Shown in pieces: positions 16,757-25,844 of a stretch of DNA of 47,759 nt. Below the pieces are notes generated by a model, which saw only the letters and a list, made by a program, of their open reading frames with translations, had not been told where the DNA came from and searched no databases. Location: positions 1-47,759 of the forward strand of contig JAABSJ010000018.1 in assembly GCA_011390515.1 (NCBI GenBank), in the 5' to 3' direction. The stretch's first letter is position 1. Each line of letters opens with the position of its first letter. The translations under genes were made by a program, and so were the position numbers. The DNA comes from Oscillatoria sp. (GTDB taxonomy: Bacteria; Cyanobacteriota; Cyanobacteriia; Cyanobacteriales; Laspinemataceae).

Positions 16757-17911
16757 ATGTTTGTAAACCAACTGCATTTGAGACAGTTTAGGAATTATCA
16801 GGAACAGGAGATTGAGTTAAATGCCCCGAAGACTATTTTAGTAGGGGATAATGCTCAGGGGAAAACCAATGTCTTGGAAGCGTTGGGGTTCCTTTCCACT
16901 TTGAAGAGTTCTCGGGTCAGTCGCGATCGCGATTTAGTGCGGGAAGGAGAACCCCAAGGACAAATTACCGGCATCGTATCTCGGGAATATCGGTCAGTTA
17001 AATTGGGAGTCGTCCTGCGTCGGAGTGGACGGCGAACGGTATCTGTCGATGAAGAAACCTGTCGGCGAAATGTGGATTTTTTGGGGTTGTTAAATGTGGT
17101 GCAGTTTTCGAGTTTGGATTTGGAGTTAGTTCGGTCCGGTCCGGAAACGCGGCGCAATTGGTTAGATGGATTGTTGGTTCAGCTTGAGCCAATTTATGCT
17201 CATATTTTACAGCAATATAATAAAGTTTTAAAACAAAGAAATGCATTACTCAAGGAGATTAGAAGTGCGGAGGCCCGGGGAGAGAAATCTGCTCTCAGTC
17301 CGGAACATCAGGCACAATTGGGGTTATGGGATGCTCAATTGGCGACCATTGGAGTGCGGGTGATGCAGCGGCGATCGCGGGCGTTAGACCGATTGGTTCC
17401 CATTGCAGAGACTTGGCACGCGGCGATTAGTGGGCGAGTGGAATCTTTATGTATTCATTATGCCCCAAATGTGGAAAAAATGCAAGATAAAGTCTTGCGC
17501 GATCGTCCACAACAGGCAATGCAGGCATTTTTAGAAAAACTCCAATCTCGGGCGATCGCAGAATCATTTCAAGGCACAACCCTTGTCGGTCCTCACCGCG
17601 ATGATATCGAGTTCACCCTCAATGAATTACCCGTGAAACAATTCGCCTCCCAGGGACAACAACGCACCCTAGTTTTAGCCTTAAAATTGGCAGAATTAAA
17701 ACTGATTGAGGAGATAGTTGGAGAACCGCCAGTTTTACTCCTTGATGATGTGCTTGCCGAGTTAGACCCCAAGCGGCAAAACCAACTACTTGAAGCGATT
17801 CAAGACCGATTTCAAACCCTGATTGCGACGACTCATTTAGGTGGATTTGAACATGATTGGATTAATTCCGCCCAAATTCTCACGGTGAAAGGGGGGGAAA
17901 TTTTTCCATAA
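16757..17911 (+). CDS. recF: DNA replication and repair protein RecF
   Basis: 384 residues. SMC-like ATPase that binds gapped DNA with RecO/RecR and helps load RecA at daughter-strand gaps. Starts MFVNQLHLRQFRNYQ, the typical RecF opening. Walker A GDNAQGKT (30-37), coiled region around 130-260, signature FASQGQQRTLVLALKLAEL and Walker B PVLLLDDVLAELD, then TTTHL-like ATTHLGGF. The ATG at 16757 is chosen because the 16 upstream in-frame codons are AT-rich and outside the family. No dnaA or dnaN is adjacent, as in many cyanobacteria. Confidence 0.96.
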   Translation: MFVNQLHLRQFRNYQEQEIELNAPKTILVGDNAQGKTNVLEALGFLSTLKSSRVSRDRDLVREGEPQGQITGIVSREYRSVKLGVVLRRSGRRTVSVDEETCRRNVDFLGLLNVVQFSSLDLELVRSGPETRRNWLDGLLVQLEPIYAHILQQYNKVLKQRNALLKEIRSAEARGEKSALSPEHQAQLGLWDAQLATIGVRVMQRRSRALDRLVPIAETWHAAISGRVESLCIHYAPNVEKMQDKVLRDRPQQAMQAFLEKLQSRAIAESFQGTTLVGPHRDDIEFTLNELPVKQFASQGQQRTLVLALKLAELKLIEEIVGEPPVLLLDDVLAELDPKRQNQLLEAIQDRFQTLIATTHLGGFEHDWINSAQILTVKGGEIFP

Positions 17912-17995
17912 CCGGGGGCCCGCACCCTGAAGGGGAGAGGGATTTAGGGTGAGGGTGAGTATCAAAAAACAATGACACCCAATACAGATATTTAG

Positions 17996-18051
17996 AGGAG
18001 TGCGAGCATCTTGCTCGCTATTGCCCTAGCGAGCAAGATGCTCGCACTCCT
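17996..18051. repeat. Perfect 24-bp inverted repeat
   Basis: Arms 17996-18019 (AGGAGTGCGAGCATCTTGCT + CGCT) and 18028-18051 are exact complements around the loop ATTGCCCT. There is no T run, so it is unlikely to be an ordinary terminator; it looks like a folded repeat. A GAGTGAGGG-type C-run fragment lies between recF and it. Confidence 0.9.
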
Positions 18052-18076
18052 GAATAGCTGCTGCCGCGTCACGGGC

Positions 18077-18110
18077 GGCAACAGTGGAGGCGATCGCCTC
18101 CACTGTTGCC
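18077..18110. repeat. Perfect 34-bp palindrome centred on a HIP1 site
   Basis: GGCAACAGTGGAGGCGATC and its exact complement meet at the CGATCG centre (18091-18096), so the core is GGCGATCGCC, containing a HIP1 octamer. It lies 26 bp after the 24-bp inverted repeat. Confidence 0.9.
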
Positions 18111-18142
18111 AATCCTCTCCCCCTTGAGGGCCTTCTTAGGCT

Positions 18143-19117
18143 ATGCTCTATAAACATAATCGGGTAATGACTCTCTCCGTATGCCAGGGGAATAAATTCG
18201 TGCTATCTAAACGCCAAAAATCTAACTCAAAACGCGCTCAACTCGGTCAAAAACCCGCTGATTCAGTTAATTTCCCTGATTTTATCCCGTCTCCAACCCC
18301 TCGCCATCCCCTTGATATAGTTTATGAACAGTTTAGCAAACCCCAACTGACCTTAATTTTGAAAAAAGATGAACCCTCGATTTATGTCCGTCATACCGAG
18401 GGACAAATTGTCCGAGGAAACTATCAAGTTGAACAAGTCTTTGAAGATAAAATTACGGGATTTTATGCTGAGGGTCGAGTTCCTTTATCGGGCAATGCAC
18501 CGCCGGTATTAGTGATTCGCGGATATGGGTCTTGGTATCCGTTGGATGGAGTTTTGCAAGATACCCCAGAGGTGTTTATTGCTCACCTCGATTGGCAATC
18601 GAAAGCGGCGGAAACTGAAGGGGCGATCGCTTGGATTACGGACAAATGTCAACAGGGCGATCGCCCGGATGTTATAGGCGAAAGTCTCGGGGGCAAAATC
18701 GCCCAACAACTGGCGGTTAAATACTGCGATCGCATTCGGTCCGTCGTCACCTTTAATCCATTAGGAATTGCCCCCAAGTTAGCCCAATCTAGTCTTCATC
18801 CGTCGGTGTTTCATTACTTTACCCTCGGGGAACGCTACGCATTTTGGGCCAGTCAAGGGGAATTCATTCCCGGGACAATTTTGCAAGTCTCTAAACGGGG
18901 AACTCGGTCCTGGAAATACCGACTCACCGAATGGTTGATTCAGCGGACTCCCTCCCCCCTGGAAACCTTTAAAAGTCGCCATTGTTTATGTCGAATCTTC
19001 GAGATTCTTGAGCGTCTGGTTGTCCAATTGATTCTCATTTATCGCCATAATGGGTTAATTTTTACCCATCCCCATCCCGTAGTTCGGGTTGTTGAGTTAA
19101 AAGAGTTGCTCCCCTGA
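18143..19117 (+). CDS. Alpha/beta hydrolase-fold protein of unknown substrate
   Basis: 324 residues. The nucleophile-elbow motif GESLGG (serine about 181) follows a strand (DRPDVI) and precedes a helix (KIAQQLAVKY), as in lipase/esterase-type alpha/beta hydrolases; the oxyanion region may be VIRGYG (about 124-129). The catalytic acid and histidine cannot be fixed; H near the end (THPHPVVRV) is a candidate. The N-terminal 50 residues are basic and variable, so the true start may be the internal ATG (residue 9). No signal peptide. ABC exporter genes follow after 112 bp on the same strand. Confidence 0.7.
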   Translation: MLYKHNRVMTLSVCQGNKFVLSKRQKSNSKRAQLGQKPADSVNFPDFIPSPTPRHPLDIVYEQFSKPQLTLILKKDEPSIYVRHTEGQIVRGNYQVEQVFEDKITGFYAEGRVPLSGNAPPVLVIRGYGSWYPLDGVLQDTPEVFIAHLDWQSKAAETEGAIAWITDKCQQGDRPDVIGESLGGKIAQQLAVKYCDRIRSVVTFNPLGIAPKLAQSSLHPSVFHYFTLGERYAFWASQGEFIPGTILQVSKRGTRSWKYRLTEWLIQRTPSPLETFKSRHCLCRIFEILERLVVQLILIYRHNGLIFTHPHPVVRVVELKELLP

Positions 19118-19229
19118 GCTAAAATAAACCTATCCCCTCAAGCATGGGGCTATTCCAACCCAGTCTGCTTTGGCGGGGTTAGATGAACATTTCACCGGAT
19201 GAGTTGCGGGTTTAGTAAAAATAATTATT

Positions 19230-20228
19230 ATGTCAATCATTGTTGCCGAACATCTCAGTAAAGTTTATCCCGTTGCCATCAAAGAACCGGGACTCAAAGG
19301 GACTTTGAATCACTTTTTTCACCGGACCTATCGAAATATCGAAGCGGTGAAGGATGTTTCATTTCAAATCCAACCCGGGGAAGTGGTAGGATTTTTAGGA
19401 CCCAATGGGGCCGGAAAAACCACGACTTTAAAAATGCTAACCGGGCTAATTCATCCCTCTAGTGGGCGGGTGGAAGTGGCGGGTTATATGCCGTTTCAAC
19501 GCAAAGAAGCATTTCTGCAAAAAATTACCTTAGTCATGGGACAAAAGCAACAGTTACTCTGGGATTTACCCGCCTTAGATTCGTTAAGAATTAATGGGGC
19601 GGTGTATGGGATTCCAGAGAAAGAATGTCGGGAACGGATTGGTCAATTAACGGAAATGCTTTCTCTGGAAGGCAAGCTGAATCAACCTGTGCGAAAGCTG
19701 TCCCTCGGGGAACGGATGAAAGCGGAATTGATGGCGGCATTATTGCACAATCCTGATGTACTATTTTTAGATGAACCGACTCTGGGATTAGATGTGAATG
19801 GACAAGCATCCGTCCGGGAGTTTTTACGGGAGTACAATCAGCGAACCGGGGCGACGATTTTGTTAACCAGTCATTATATGGCGGATATTACCGCTCTATG
19901 CGATCGCGTGATTTTAATCTATGCGGGTCAATTGATTTATGATGGCAGTTTGGATGGTTTAGTTGAGCGGTTTGCGCCCTATCGTGAGGTCCAGTTAGAG
20001 TTAACTCATGCGGTTTCTGACCCGGAGAAATTGCGACAACAAATCTCGCAGTTTGGCGAAGTCGAAGAAATTGCGGGTCAGTCGGTGCGATTATTGGTGC
20101 GTCGGGATACCCTAACTGCTACGGTGAGTCAGATTTTAATCGATTTTGAAATCTTAGATTTGACCGTGACTGAACCCCCGATTGAAGAAGTGATTGGACG
20201 AGTCTTTACCGCTGGGGCGATCGGCTAA
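19230..20228 (+). CDS. ABC-2 exporter ATP-binding protein (COG4586 type)
   Basis: 332 residues, single nucleotide-binding domain. Walker A GPNGAGKTT (58-66), Q-loop VMGQKQQLLWDLPA, signature LSLGERMKAEL, Walker B DVLFLDEPTLGLD, H-loop LTSHYM. A C-terminal regulatory extension of about 90 residues follows. The long N-terminal lead (KEPGLKGTLNHFFHRTYRNIEAV) and QQLLWDLP are typical of the COG4586 group, which works with two ABC-2 permeases of COG4587 and COG3694 type. In Synechocystis such a trio was reported as a viologen exporter; the natural substrate is unknown. Permease genes lie at 20379 and 24986. Confidence 0.92.
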   Translation: MSIIVAEHLSKVYPVAIKEPGLKGTLNHFFHRTYRNIEAVKDVSFQIQPGEVVGFLGPNGAGKTTTLKMLTGLIHPSSGRVEVAGYMPFQRKEAFLQKITLVMGQKQQLLWDLPALDSLRINGAVYGIPEKECRERIGQLTEMLSLEGKLNQPVRKLSLGERMKAELMAALLHNPDVLFLDEPTLGLDVNGQASVREFLREYNQRTGATILLTSHYMADITALCDRVILIYAGQLIYDGSLDGLVERFAPYREVQLELTHAVSDPEKLRQQISQFGEVEEIAGQSVRLLVRRDTLTATVSQILIDFEILDLTVTEPPIEEVIGRVFTAGAIG

Positions 20229-20244
20229 ACAATCCGGTGATGCT

Positions 20245-20333
20245 AAATCCGGGTATCAAAAGTTGTTTTTATAGAGTAGCCTGCGCAGGCAGGCTTCGTC
20301 CATGTAGCCCCACCCTTTAGTGTGCGGGTTTTT
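20245..20333 (+). repeat. Dispersed 90-bp repeat, copy A
   Basis: GGGTATCAAAAGTTGTTTTT, ATAGAGTAGCCTGCG, AGGCAGGCTTCGTCC and TAGCCCCACCC in order; the same string with few changes occurs at 43244-43332. Both copies end 30-45 bp before a gene start, in the same orientation. Confidence 0.85.
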
Positions 20334-20378
20334 AGACCTTTCCTGAACCAATACCCTAATCTATTAACCCTAAAATTC

Positions 20379-21167
20379 ATGAGACGTTTTTTAAGAATTG
20401 CTCCAACTTTACTCTCCGTTCATTATGCTCATATGTTGGAATACCGCGCCGAAATTGTGCTATGGGCGCTCTCGGGTACTTTGCCGTTTATTTTAATGGG
20501 ACTCTGGTTAGAAGCCTCTCAAACTGGGAATTTTGCCTTAAACCCTGTGGAGTTTGCTCGGTATTTTTTAGCGGCCTTTATTGTCCGGCAATTCAATGTG
20601 GTTTGGGTGGTTTGGGAGTTTGAAAAAGAAGTGGTGGAAGGAAAACTATCCATGCGGTTATTACAACCGTTGGACCCGGTGTGGCATCATGTCGCCTCTC
20701 ATTTAGCGGAACGGGGCGCTCGCATCCCCTTTATTGGCTTCTTAATTTTAATCTTTTTTGCCTTATATCCCGATGCATTTTGGCTGCCCGATTTAGGACG
20801 TTTTTTGCTCTGGATTGGGGTAGTTATATTGGGATTTATCCTGCGATTTTTGATTCAATATACCTTTTCCCTCCTGTGTTTTTGGATAGAACGGGCGAAT
20901 GCGATCGAGCAATTTTGGTTTCTATTTTATCTGTTTTTCTCGGGCATGGTTGCTCCCTTAGAGGTGTTCCCGGAATCAGTGCGTCAAGTGGTTTTATGGA
21001 CACCGTTTCCCTATATGATTCACTTTCCAGCAGCGTTATTGGTGGGATTACCTGTGAATGTTCTCCCCAGTCTTGCCATTATGTGCGGTTGGGTGGCAAT
21101 CTTTTGGATCATTAATCGCTGGTTATGGCGTCGCGGGTTGCGCCAATATTCCGGGATGGGGGCTTGA
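20379..21167 (+). CDS. ABC-2 family exporter permease (COG4587 type)
   Basis: 262 residues with six predicted membrane helices and no signal peptide: around ALSGTLPFILMGLWL, YFLAAFIVRQFNVVWVVW, IPFIGFLILIFFALYP, FLLWIGVVILGFILRFLIQY, FWFLFYLFFSGMVAPLEVFP and LPSLAIMCGWVAIFWIINRW. The FSGMVAPLEVFPE segment is the typical ABC-2 helix with following loop. It follows the ATPase gene by 150 bp, with a dispersed repeat between them. The start ATG 20379 is preferred; the frame opens earlier at a GTG inside the repeat. Confidence 0.88.
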   Translation: MRRFLRIAPTLLSVHYAHMLEYRAEIVLWALSGTLPFILMGLWLEASQTGNFALNPVEFARYFLAAFIVRQFNVVWVVWEFEKEVVEGKLSMRLLQPLDPVWHHVASHLAERGARIPFIGFLILIFFALYPDAFWLPDLGRFLLWIGVVILGFILRFLIQYTFSLLCFWIERANAIEQFWFLFYLFFSGMVAPLEVFPESVRQVVLWTPFPYMIHFPAALLVGLPVNVLPSLAIMCGWVAIFWIINRWLWRRGLRQYSGMGA

Positions 21168-21174
21168 TTTAAAC

Positions 21175-23052
21175 TCAAATCATGGACTTGAGATTTAAGG
21201 CTGTTTCGTTGAGTTTTTGAATCCCGGTTTTGACGTGAGTCATACTCGTTGCGGTTTCTGCTGCTTCATGGGTGAGATCGTTCATCGCCGTCATCACCTG
21301 TTCGATCGCCAGGGATTGTTGTTGTGCGGTGAGGGCGATTTGCTGGGTATGTTCCACAATTTGTTCCATCCCCCCGGCAATATCGGTAAACACTTCTGCG
21401 GTATTTTGAGCGATTTTCACCCCGGTTTCTACATTGGTTTGGCCCTCATGAGCAGCCAGGGCCATTGAATTAACCGCCTGTTCGATATCTTGAACTAAGG
21501 TGGAAATATTCTGGGTGGATTGTTTACTGCGATCGGCTAGTTTTCTAATTTCCGAGGCAACCACGCCGAACCCTTTTCCCTCTTCTCCTGCGCGGACCGC
21601 TTCCACCGCTGCATTCAGCGCCAACATATTGGTTTCTGTGGCTAAATTGCTGACTAAATTGGAGATAGTGCTAATTTTATTGGTCTGCTCATTTAAGCTG
21701 AAACTCCGGGAGGCGATCGCCTCTACTTTTTCTTTCAAAGTTTCCATTTCCTCAAAAGTTTGGGAAACCGCTTTGCTCCCTTCTTCTACTCGAATTAAGG
21801 CGTGTTTTCCACCAATAGCGGCATTTTGCGCTTGTTGCGCCGATTCTGCGGAAGCCGCATTAATCCGATCAATCGCTACGGTGGTTTCTTGCACCGATGC
21901 CGACTGCTGCACAGTCATTCGTTCTTGCTGTTCAATGGTTGCCAACAGTTCTATGGAAAAGGAGGAAACCACCCCGGTAATGTCTCGAATAGAACCGAGC
22001 AAATTCTTTAAAATTAGACTCCCGAGTTGCAGGACAATCACCAAAGAAACCCCAGTAATTAAAATTGCCACAGTGCTGAGGGTATTAATCGGGGCAAAAA
22101 CCAGGTCTTTCGGCGTGGCATAGACCAGAATAAACGCATTTTTCACACTTTGACTATTCGGGGAAATTGGATTATAGCTAATCACCCAATCGCTTCCTTC
22201 AGAAATAAATCCCGATTCCAAGGACAATAACTGTTCGCTAATGTTTTCGGGATAGTCCTGGACTATGTTCTCCTGTTTATTTAAATCAAACCCCCATTCT
22301 TTGCTTTCATTTCCGTGATAAATATAGTAGCCGTCTGGATTGAGGATAAAGGCTTCATGGGAATCATCCCCCGTTTGTTCATCTACCATTTCTAAAAAAG
22401 AATCGGCAAATACATTAGCAATCACGATTCCCCTTTTTTCTCCCGTTGCACTATAAATCGGTGTGCTGTAGCGAATAACTGGGGTATAAGGAACTTCTAT
22501 TTTTCCATTTTCTCGATTTAAATCAACCTCGGAAACAAAAATTTCTCCGGGATTTAATTTCATCGTTTCGATGAAATAATCATGAACAGCCTTGTTTTGA
22601 AGTTGGGAATCGGGTATAGTCCGAATCGTTCCATTTTTTAAGTCCATGCGGACCAACTCATTGCCATTCTCATCCAAATAGCGAAGTTGATAATAATAGG
22701 GTTTAGATTCTAGGAAAGAATAAAAAATGATTTCTAATCTATTTCTCCAATTTTGATAGGAAGACTTATCTAGGGGATCGATTCCTTGATTGGCTCTAGC
22801 TCTCACTATCCCTTGAATCGGAGGGGTTTGGCTGAGGTACAAAACATCAGCTTTAACATTATTTAGAAAAGAAGTAATTTTTGACTCACTATCTGTCCCT
22901 TGACGCGCCATTTGTTTATAGAGTAAATCGGTTAAAACCTTCCGGTAGGATAGGTTGCTATATCCCCCGACGATCGCCGCAGGAATTAAGGTGCTCAAAA
23001 AAAGTAGAATCAAGAGCTTATTTTGAAATTTGCTGAATAGTTGAGTAATCAT
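21175..23052 (-). CDS. Methyl-accepting chemotaxis-type receptor with periplasmic Cache-like sensor
   Basis: 625 residues. TM1 is near residues 13-32 ([19 protein letters not shown]). A periplasmic region of about 270 residues resembles a double Cache sensor ([53 protein letters not shown]). TM2 ([22 protein letters not shown]) leads to the cytoplasmic signalling coiled coil without an obvious HAMP, with hairpin tip [19 protein letters not shown]. In filamentous cyanobacteria such receptors act on type IV pilus-driven gliding or phototaxis. It converges on the ABC permease with a 7-bp gap. ATG 23052 has GGAG upstream; a GTG at 23070 is less likely. Confidence 0.92.
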   Translation of the reverse strand: MITQLFSKFQNKLLILLFLSTLIPAAIVGGYSNLSYRKVLTDLLYKQMARQGTDSESKITSFLNNVKADVLYLSQTPPIQGIVRARANQGIDPLDKSSYQNWRNRLEIIFYSFLESKPYYYQLRYLDENGNELVRMDLKNGTIRTIPDSQLQNKAVHDYFIETMKLNPGEIFVSEVDLNRENGKIEVPYTPVIRYSTPIYSATGEKRGIVIANVFADSFLEMVDEQTGDDSHEAFILNPDGYYIYHGNESKEWGFDLNKQENIVQDYPENISEQLLSLESGFISEGSDWVISYNPISPNSQSVKNAFILVYATPKDLVFAPINTLSTVAILITGVSLVIVLQLGSLILKNLLGSIRDITGVVSSFSIELLATIEQQERMTVQQSASVQETTVAIDRINAASAESAQQAQNAAIGGKHALIRVEEGSKAVSQTFEEMETLKEKVEAIASRSFSLNEQTNKISTISNLVSNLATETNMLALNAAVEAVRAGEEGKGFGVVASEIRKLADRSKQSTQNISTLVQDIEQAVNSMALAAHEGQTNVETGVKIAQNTAEVFTDIAGGMEQIVEHTQQIALTAQQQSLAIEQVMTAMNDLTHEAAETATSMTHVKTGIQKLNETALNLKSMI

Positions 23053-23492
23053 CTGAGTCTCCAACTTCACCGTAAGGGAACAAATTATTCTGTAGGCGGT
23101 TTCAATTTACCAGCACCAATTTATGACAGAAGTGTAGAACGGACAACCTGAATAAATAGAGAATTCTCTATACTGCTGTCACTTTTATTCTTCGATACTA
23201 GGGGGGTTAACCCATAAAGCTGACCTGTTTGGGTTGAGTGACCTGAGTTATGGATTTATTTTTTATTTTATACTAAAACTTACCCCACAGACATCCGCTA
23301 TTTTGCGGAAGTTTAGCCACTGCCTCTCATCGGTTTAACCGGGCGTTCAAGTCCCGAAAAATAATTTGTAATTTTATCATAAGGATACTAAACTGTCAAG
23401 AAAAAAAGTCTGAGTAGAGGAACCCAGGGTCAGGCGAGAGCGGACCGTTTGAAGCCCCAGGCAAGGTGGAGATGGAAACAGGTTCTGACCCT
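23053..23492. other. 440-bp gap between receptor and kinase genes
   Basis: AT-rich, no open frame of note. A GTTCAAGTC string at 23345-23353 looks like a tRNA T-loop but no cloverleaf fits. Near 23298-23312 there is a weak CCGCTATTTTGCGG hairpin. Confidence 0.4.
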
Positions 23493-24713
23493 CTAAAAAA
23501 TTGCTGTTTGGGTTGATAACGGCTGAATTTGGAGGGGCAAAGTTACCGTAAAGGTAGAACCGACATTCACTTCTGAAAACACCTGAATATTGCCTTGCAA
23601 CAACTTAACCAACCGCGACACGATCGCCAGTCCCAATCCCGTACTATTCGGCAAAAATGTGTTACTGCAACCGGATACTCGAAAATAGGGTTCAAAAATC
23701 TGAGATTGGTCTTTTTTCTCAATTCCGACTCCAGTATCAATCACACTGATTGACCAGTTCTGTTCCGAGATCACTTGGCAGCGAATCAGGACTGTTCCTT
23801 TGTCGGTATAACGAACTGCATTAGTGACTAAATTGGTCAGCACTTGCTGTAATCGTAACGGGTCACTGACGATTAGATTAAAAGATTGATCACAGTCCAC
23901 CTCAATTGTAATATTTTTAGCGTGGGCCATATACTCAACCATTTCTACGGTTAAATTAATGACATTACGCACGTTGGTTTCCATCAAATGGAGCGGCAGT
24001 TTCCCGGATTCATAGCGCGAAATTTCTAATGCATCGTTAATTAACTGGAGTAACTGTCGTCCGTTGCGAAGCACTTTTTCAATATGCTCTAAATTAGGAA
24101 CTGCCTTCTCCCATTCCGCTAAATGTTTTCGCTGTTGACGTAAAAAAAGATCGGAATAGCCAATAATCGAAGTCAGGGGGGTTTTCAATTCATGGGCAAG
24201 GTGGGCCAGATTTTCTTGACTCGCCCGGACTAATCGCGCCAATTCTTGATTGGTGAGCTTGAGCTGGGCGTATAAAATTTGTAATTCTTGCAATTGTTCT
24301 TCGGTATAACTGGCGAAGCAGAGTCTGATGACTTCATCCATTGCCTGCTCAATCAGGCGCATGACCCGAATCACTTCTTTCGGATTGCTTCGTTCGAGTT
24401 TTTCTTCGAGTACATCTAAAATGGTCTCTCGGGCTAACCCATATTCCCGGACAATTTCTTGAGCTTTGTAGTCGGGTTGCAGGTTTATAAATCCATGTTC
24501 TAAAGCGGTCTGTAATAGAGTGCGTTGGTCATTTTCTTGGAACGGATCGAGGATCGAAGCGATCGCCTCAATGATTTTAGGTAGGGTATCCTGAATTAGT
24601 TGATAAGGGACTTCCCCCGTTGTCCCCAGTGTTTGCTCATGGCGAACCAAGATAATCCATTGCTCCAAAATTAAATCTTTTTTATCTCGTAATAATTGGC
24701 TGAATTCGTTCAT
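23493..24713 (-). CDS. Sensor histidine kinase with N-terminal RsbRD-like domain
   Basis: 406 residues, soluble. Residues 1-135 are a helical domain matching RsbRD N-terminal type (FSQLLRDKKDLILEQWIILV), found in stressosome-related regulators. A coiled segment (about 138-165) leads to HisKA with H174 in LAHLAHELKTPLTSIIGYS, then HATPase_c with N-box NLVTNAVRYT, G1 DTGVGIEKK, F-box FEPYFR and G2 STGLGLAIVSRLVKLL. No response regulator is adjacent. It runs in the same direction as the receptor gene (440 bp apart) and divergently from the permease at 24986; a role with either is only suggested by position. Confidence 0.92.
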   Translation of the reverse strand: MNEFSQLLRDKKDLILEQWIILVRHEQTLGTTGEVPYQLIQDTLPKIIEAIASILDPFQENDQRTLLQTALEHGFINLQPDYKAQEIVREYGLARETILDVLEEKLERSNPKEVIRVMRLIEQAMDEVIRLCFASYTEEQLQELQILYAQLKLTNQELARLVRASQENLAHLAHELKTPLTSIIGYSDLFLRQQRKHLAEWEKAVPNLEHIEKVLRNGRQLLQLINDALEISRYESGKLPLHLMETNVRNVINLTVEMVEYMAHAKNITIEVDCDQSFNLIVSDPLRLQQVLTNLVTNAVRYTDKGTVLIRCQVISEQNWSISVIDTGVGIEKKDQSQIFEPYFRVSGCSNTFLPNSTGLGLAIVSRLVKLLQGNIQVFSEVNVGSTFTVTLPLQIQPLSTQTAIF

Positions 24714-24985
24714 TTGTTATTTGCTCTGCTAAATTGATTAAATATCTCCAATAATTGCCTATTACTCCAGCCGGATCACGGCTTTTGATGTCACTTTTGG
24801 AGATGTTTATTAGAAAATAACTCCTGCCAATGACCTAAAGCTTAGGAAGATGAACCGATGTTGCCGAATCGAGGTCCCTCGGGAATTCTGGATCTCCTCA
24901 ATGGGCGATCGTTGCGCTACGCTAATAAAAAACAGACTAATTTTGGCCCTTCCCAATTTATTATCTTGTAAAATCCCCAAGAAAA

Positions 24986-25789
24986 ATGAAACGATATTTG
25001 TCTGCATTTGTGCTATATTGGTCGATACTCCTGCTATTTTGGAAGACTGCGATCGCTGCTGAACTCGAATATCGGGTCAATTTTGCGATCGCCGCCTTCA
25101 GTAGCCTGGGAAACCTCGCAGGGAGTTGGTTTGCCCTCTCCCTATTCTACGGCACGGACTACAATTTCGGGGGATGGCAATGGGAAGAGGCCCTCGTGGT
25201 TTTGGGAGTATTTACTATTCTCCAAGGCTTTTCCTCCACCTTCCTCGCCCCTAATCTGAATACCATTGTCAAACAAGTCCAAGAAGGCACCCTCGATTTT
25301 GTGCTGCTTAAACCCATCAGTTCTCAATTTTGGCTATCGGGACGGACGATTTCCCTGTGGGGCCTACCAGATATTATTTTAGGCTTACTCCTGATTTTTT
25401 ATGCCGGTAGCAACCTGAATTTACCCCCGGTTAATTATCTTGTCAGTTTAATTCCCCTCCTCTTTGGGGCCATCAGTCTCTATAGCCTCTGGTTTATGTT
25501 AGGTGCGATGAGTATTTGGTTTGTCAAAATATATAATGTGACTCAAGTTCTCAGAGGATTACTGGAAGCGGGTCGATTTCCAATGGTGGCTTATCCCACT
25601 GCCTATCGCTTTTTCTTCACCTTCATTGTCCCCGTCGCCTTTCTCACTACCGTCCCGGCAGAGTCGGTGTTAGGACGGGTCGAAGTCAGTTGGATTGCGG
25701 GGGCCGCCCTGTTGGCGATCGCCCTCTTCTTGGCTTCGATGGCATTTTGGCGGTTTGCCCTTCGGTTTTATACCAGTGCATCCAGTTAG
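24986..25789 (+). CDS. ABC-2 family exporter permease (COG3694 type)
   Basis: 267 residues; about six membrane helices (FVLYWSILLLFWKTAIAA, LAGSWFALSLFYGTDY, LVVLGVFTILQGFSSTFLAP, IILGLLLIFYAGSNL, LIPLLFGAISLYSLWFML, and GAALLAIALFLASMAFW). The pattern VQEGTLDFVLLKPISSQFWLSGR is typical of the COG3694 group, the usual second permease of COG4586/COG4587 systems. The other two parts lie at 19230 and 20379 on the same strand, more than 3.8 kb away, with two opposite-strand signalling genes between. It probably joins them in one transporter, which is inference. Confidence 0.88.
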   Translation: MKRYLSAFVLYWSILLLFWKTAIAAELEYRVNFAIAAFSSLGNLAGSWFALSLFYGTDYNFGGWQWEEALVVLGVFTILQGFSSTFLAPNLNTIVKQVQEGTLDFVLLKPISSQFWLSGRTISLWGLPDIILGLLLIFYAGSNLNLPPVNYLVSLIPLLFGAISLYSLWFMLGAMSIWFVKIYNVTQVLRGLLEAGRFPMVAYPTAYRFFFTFIVPVAFLTTVPAESVLGRVEVSWIAGAALLAIALFLASMAFWRFALRFYTSASS

Positions 25790-25844
25790 CCGCAACGGGG
25801 GGTAGAGGAGAAGTGAGTCAGCTTTTTCCAGGCGATCGCCTCCT

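Noticed and set aside
21500..22123. 207-codon ORF antisense to the chemoreceptor
   Set aside because: It mirrors the heptad-rich coiled coil on the opposite strand; the receptor frame is clearly the real one.
23298..23362. tRNA-like T-loop string GTTCAAGTC
   Set aside because: The T-stem does not pair and no D-arm, anticodon arm or acceptor stem can be drawn around it.
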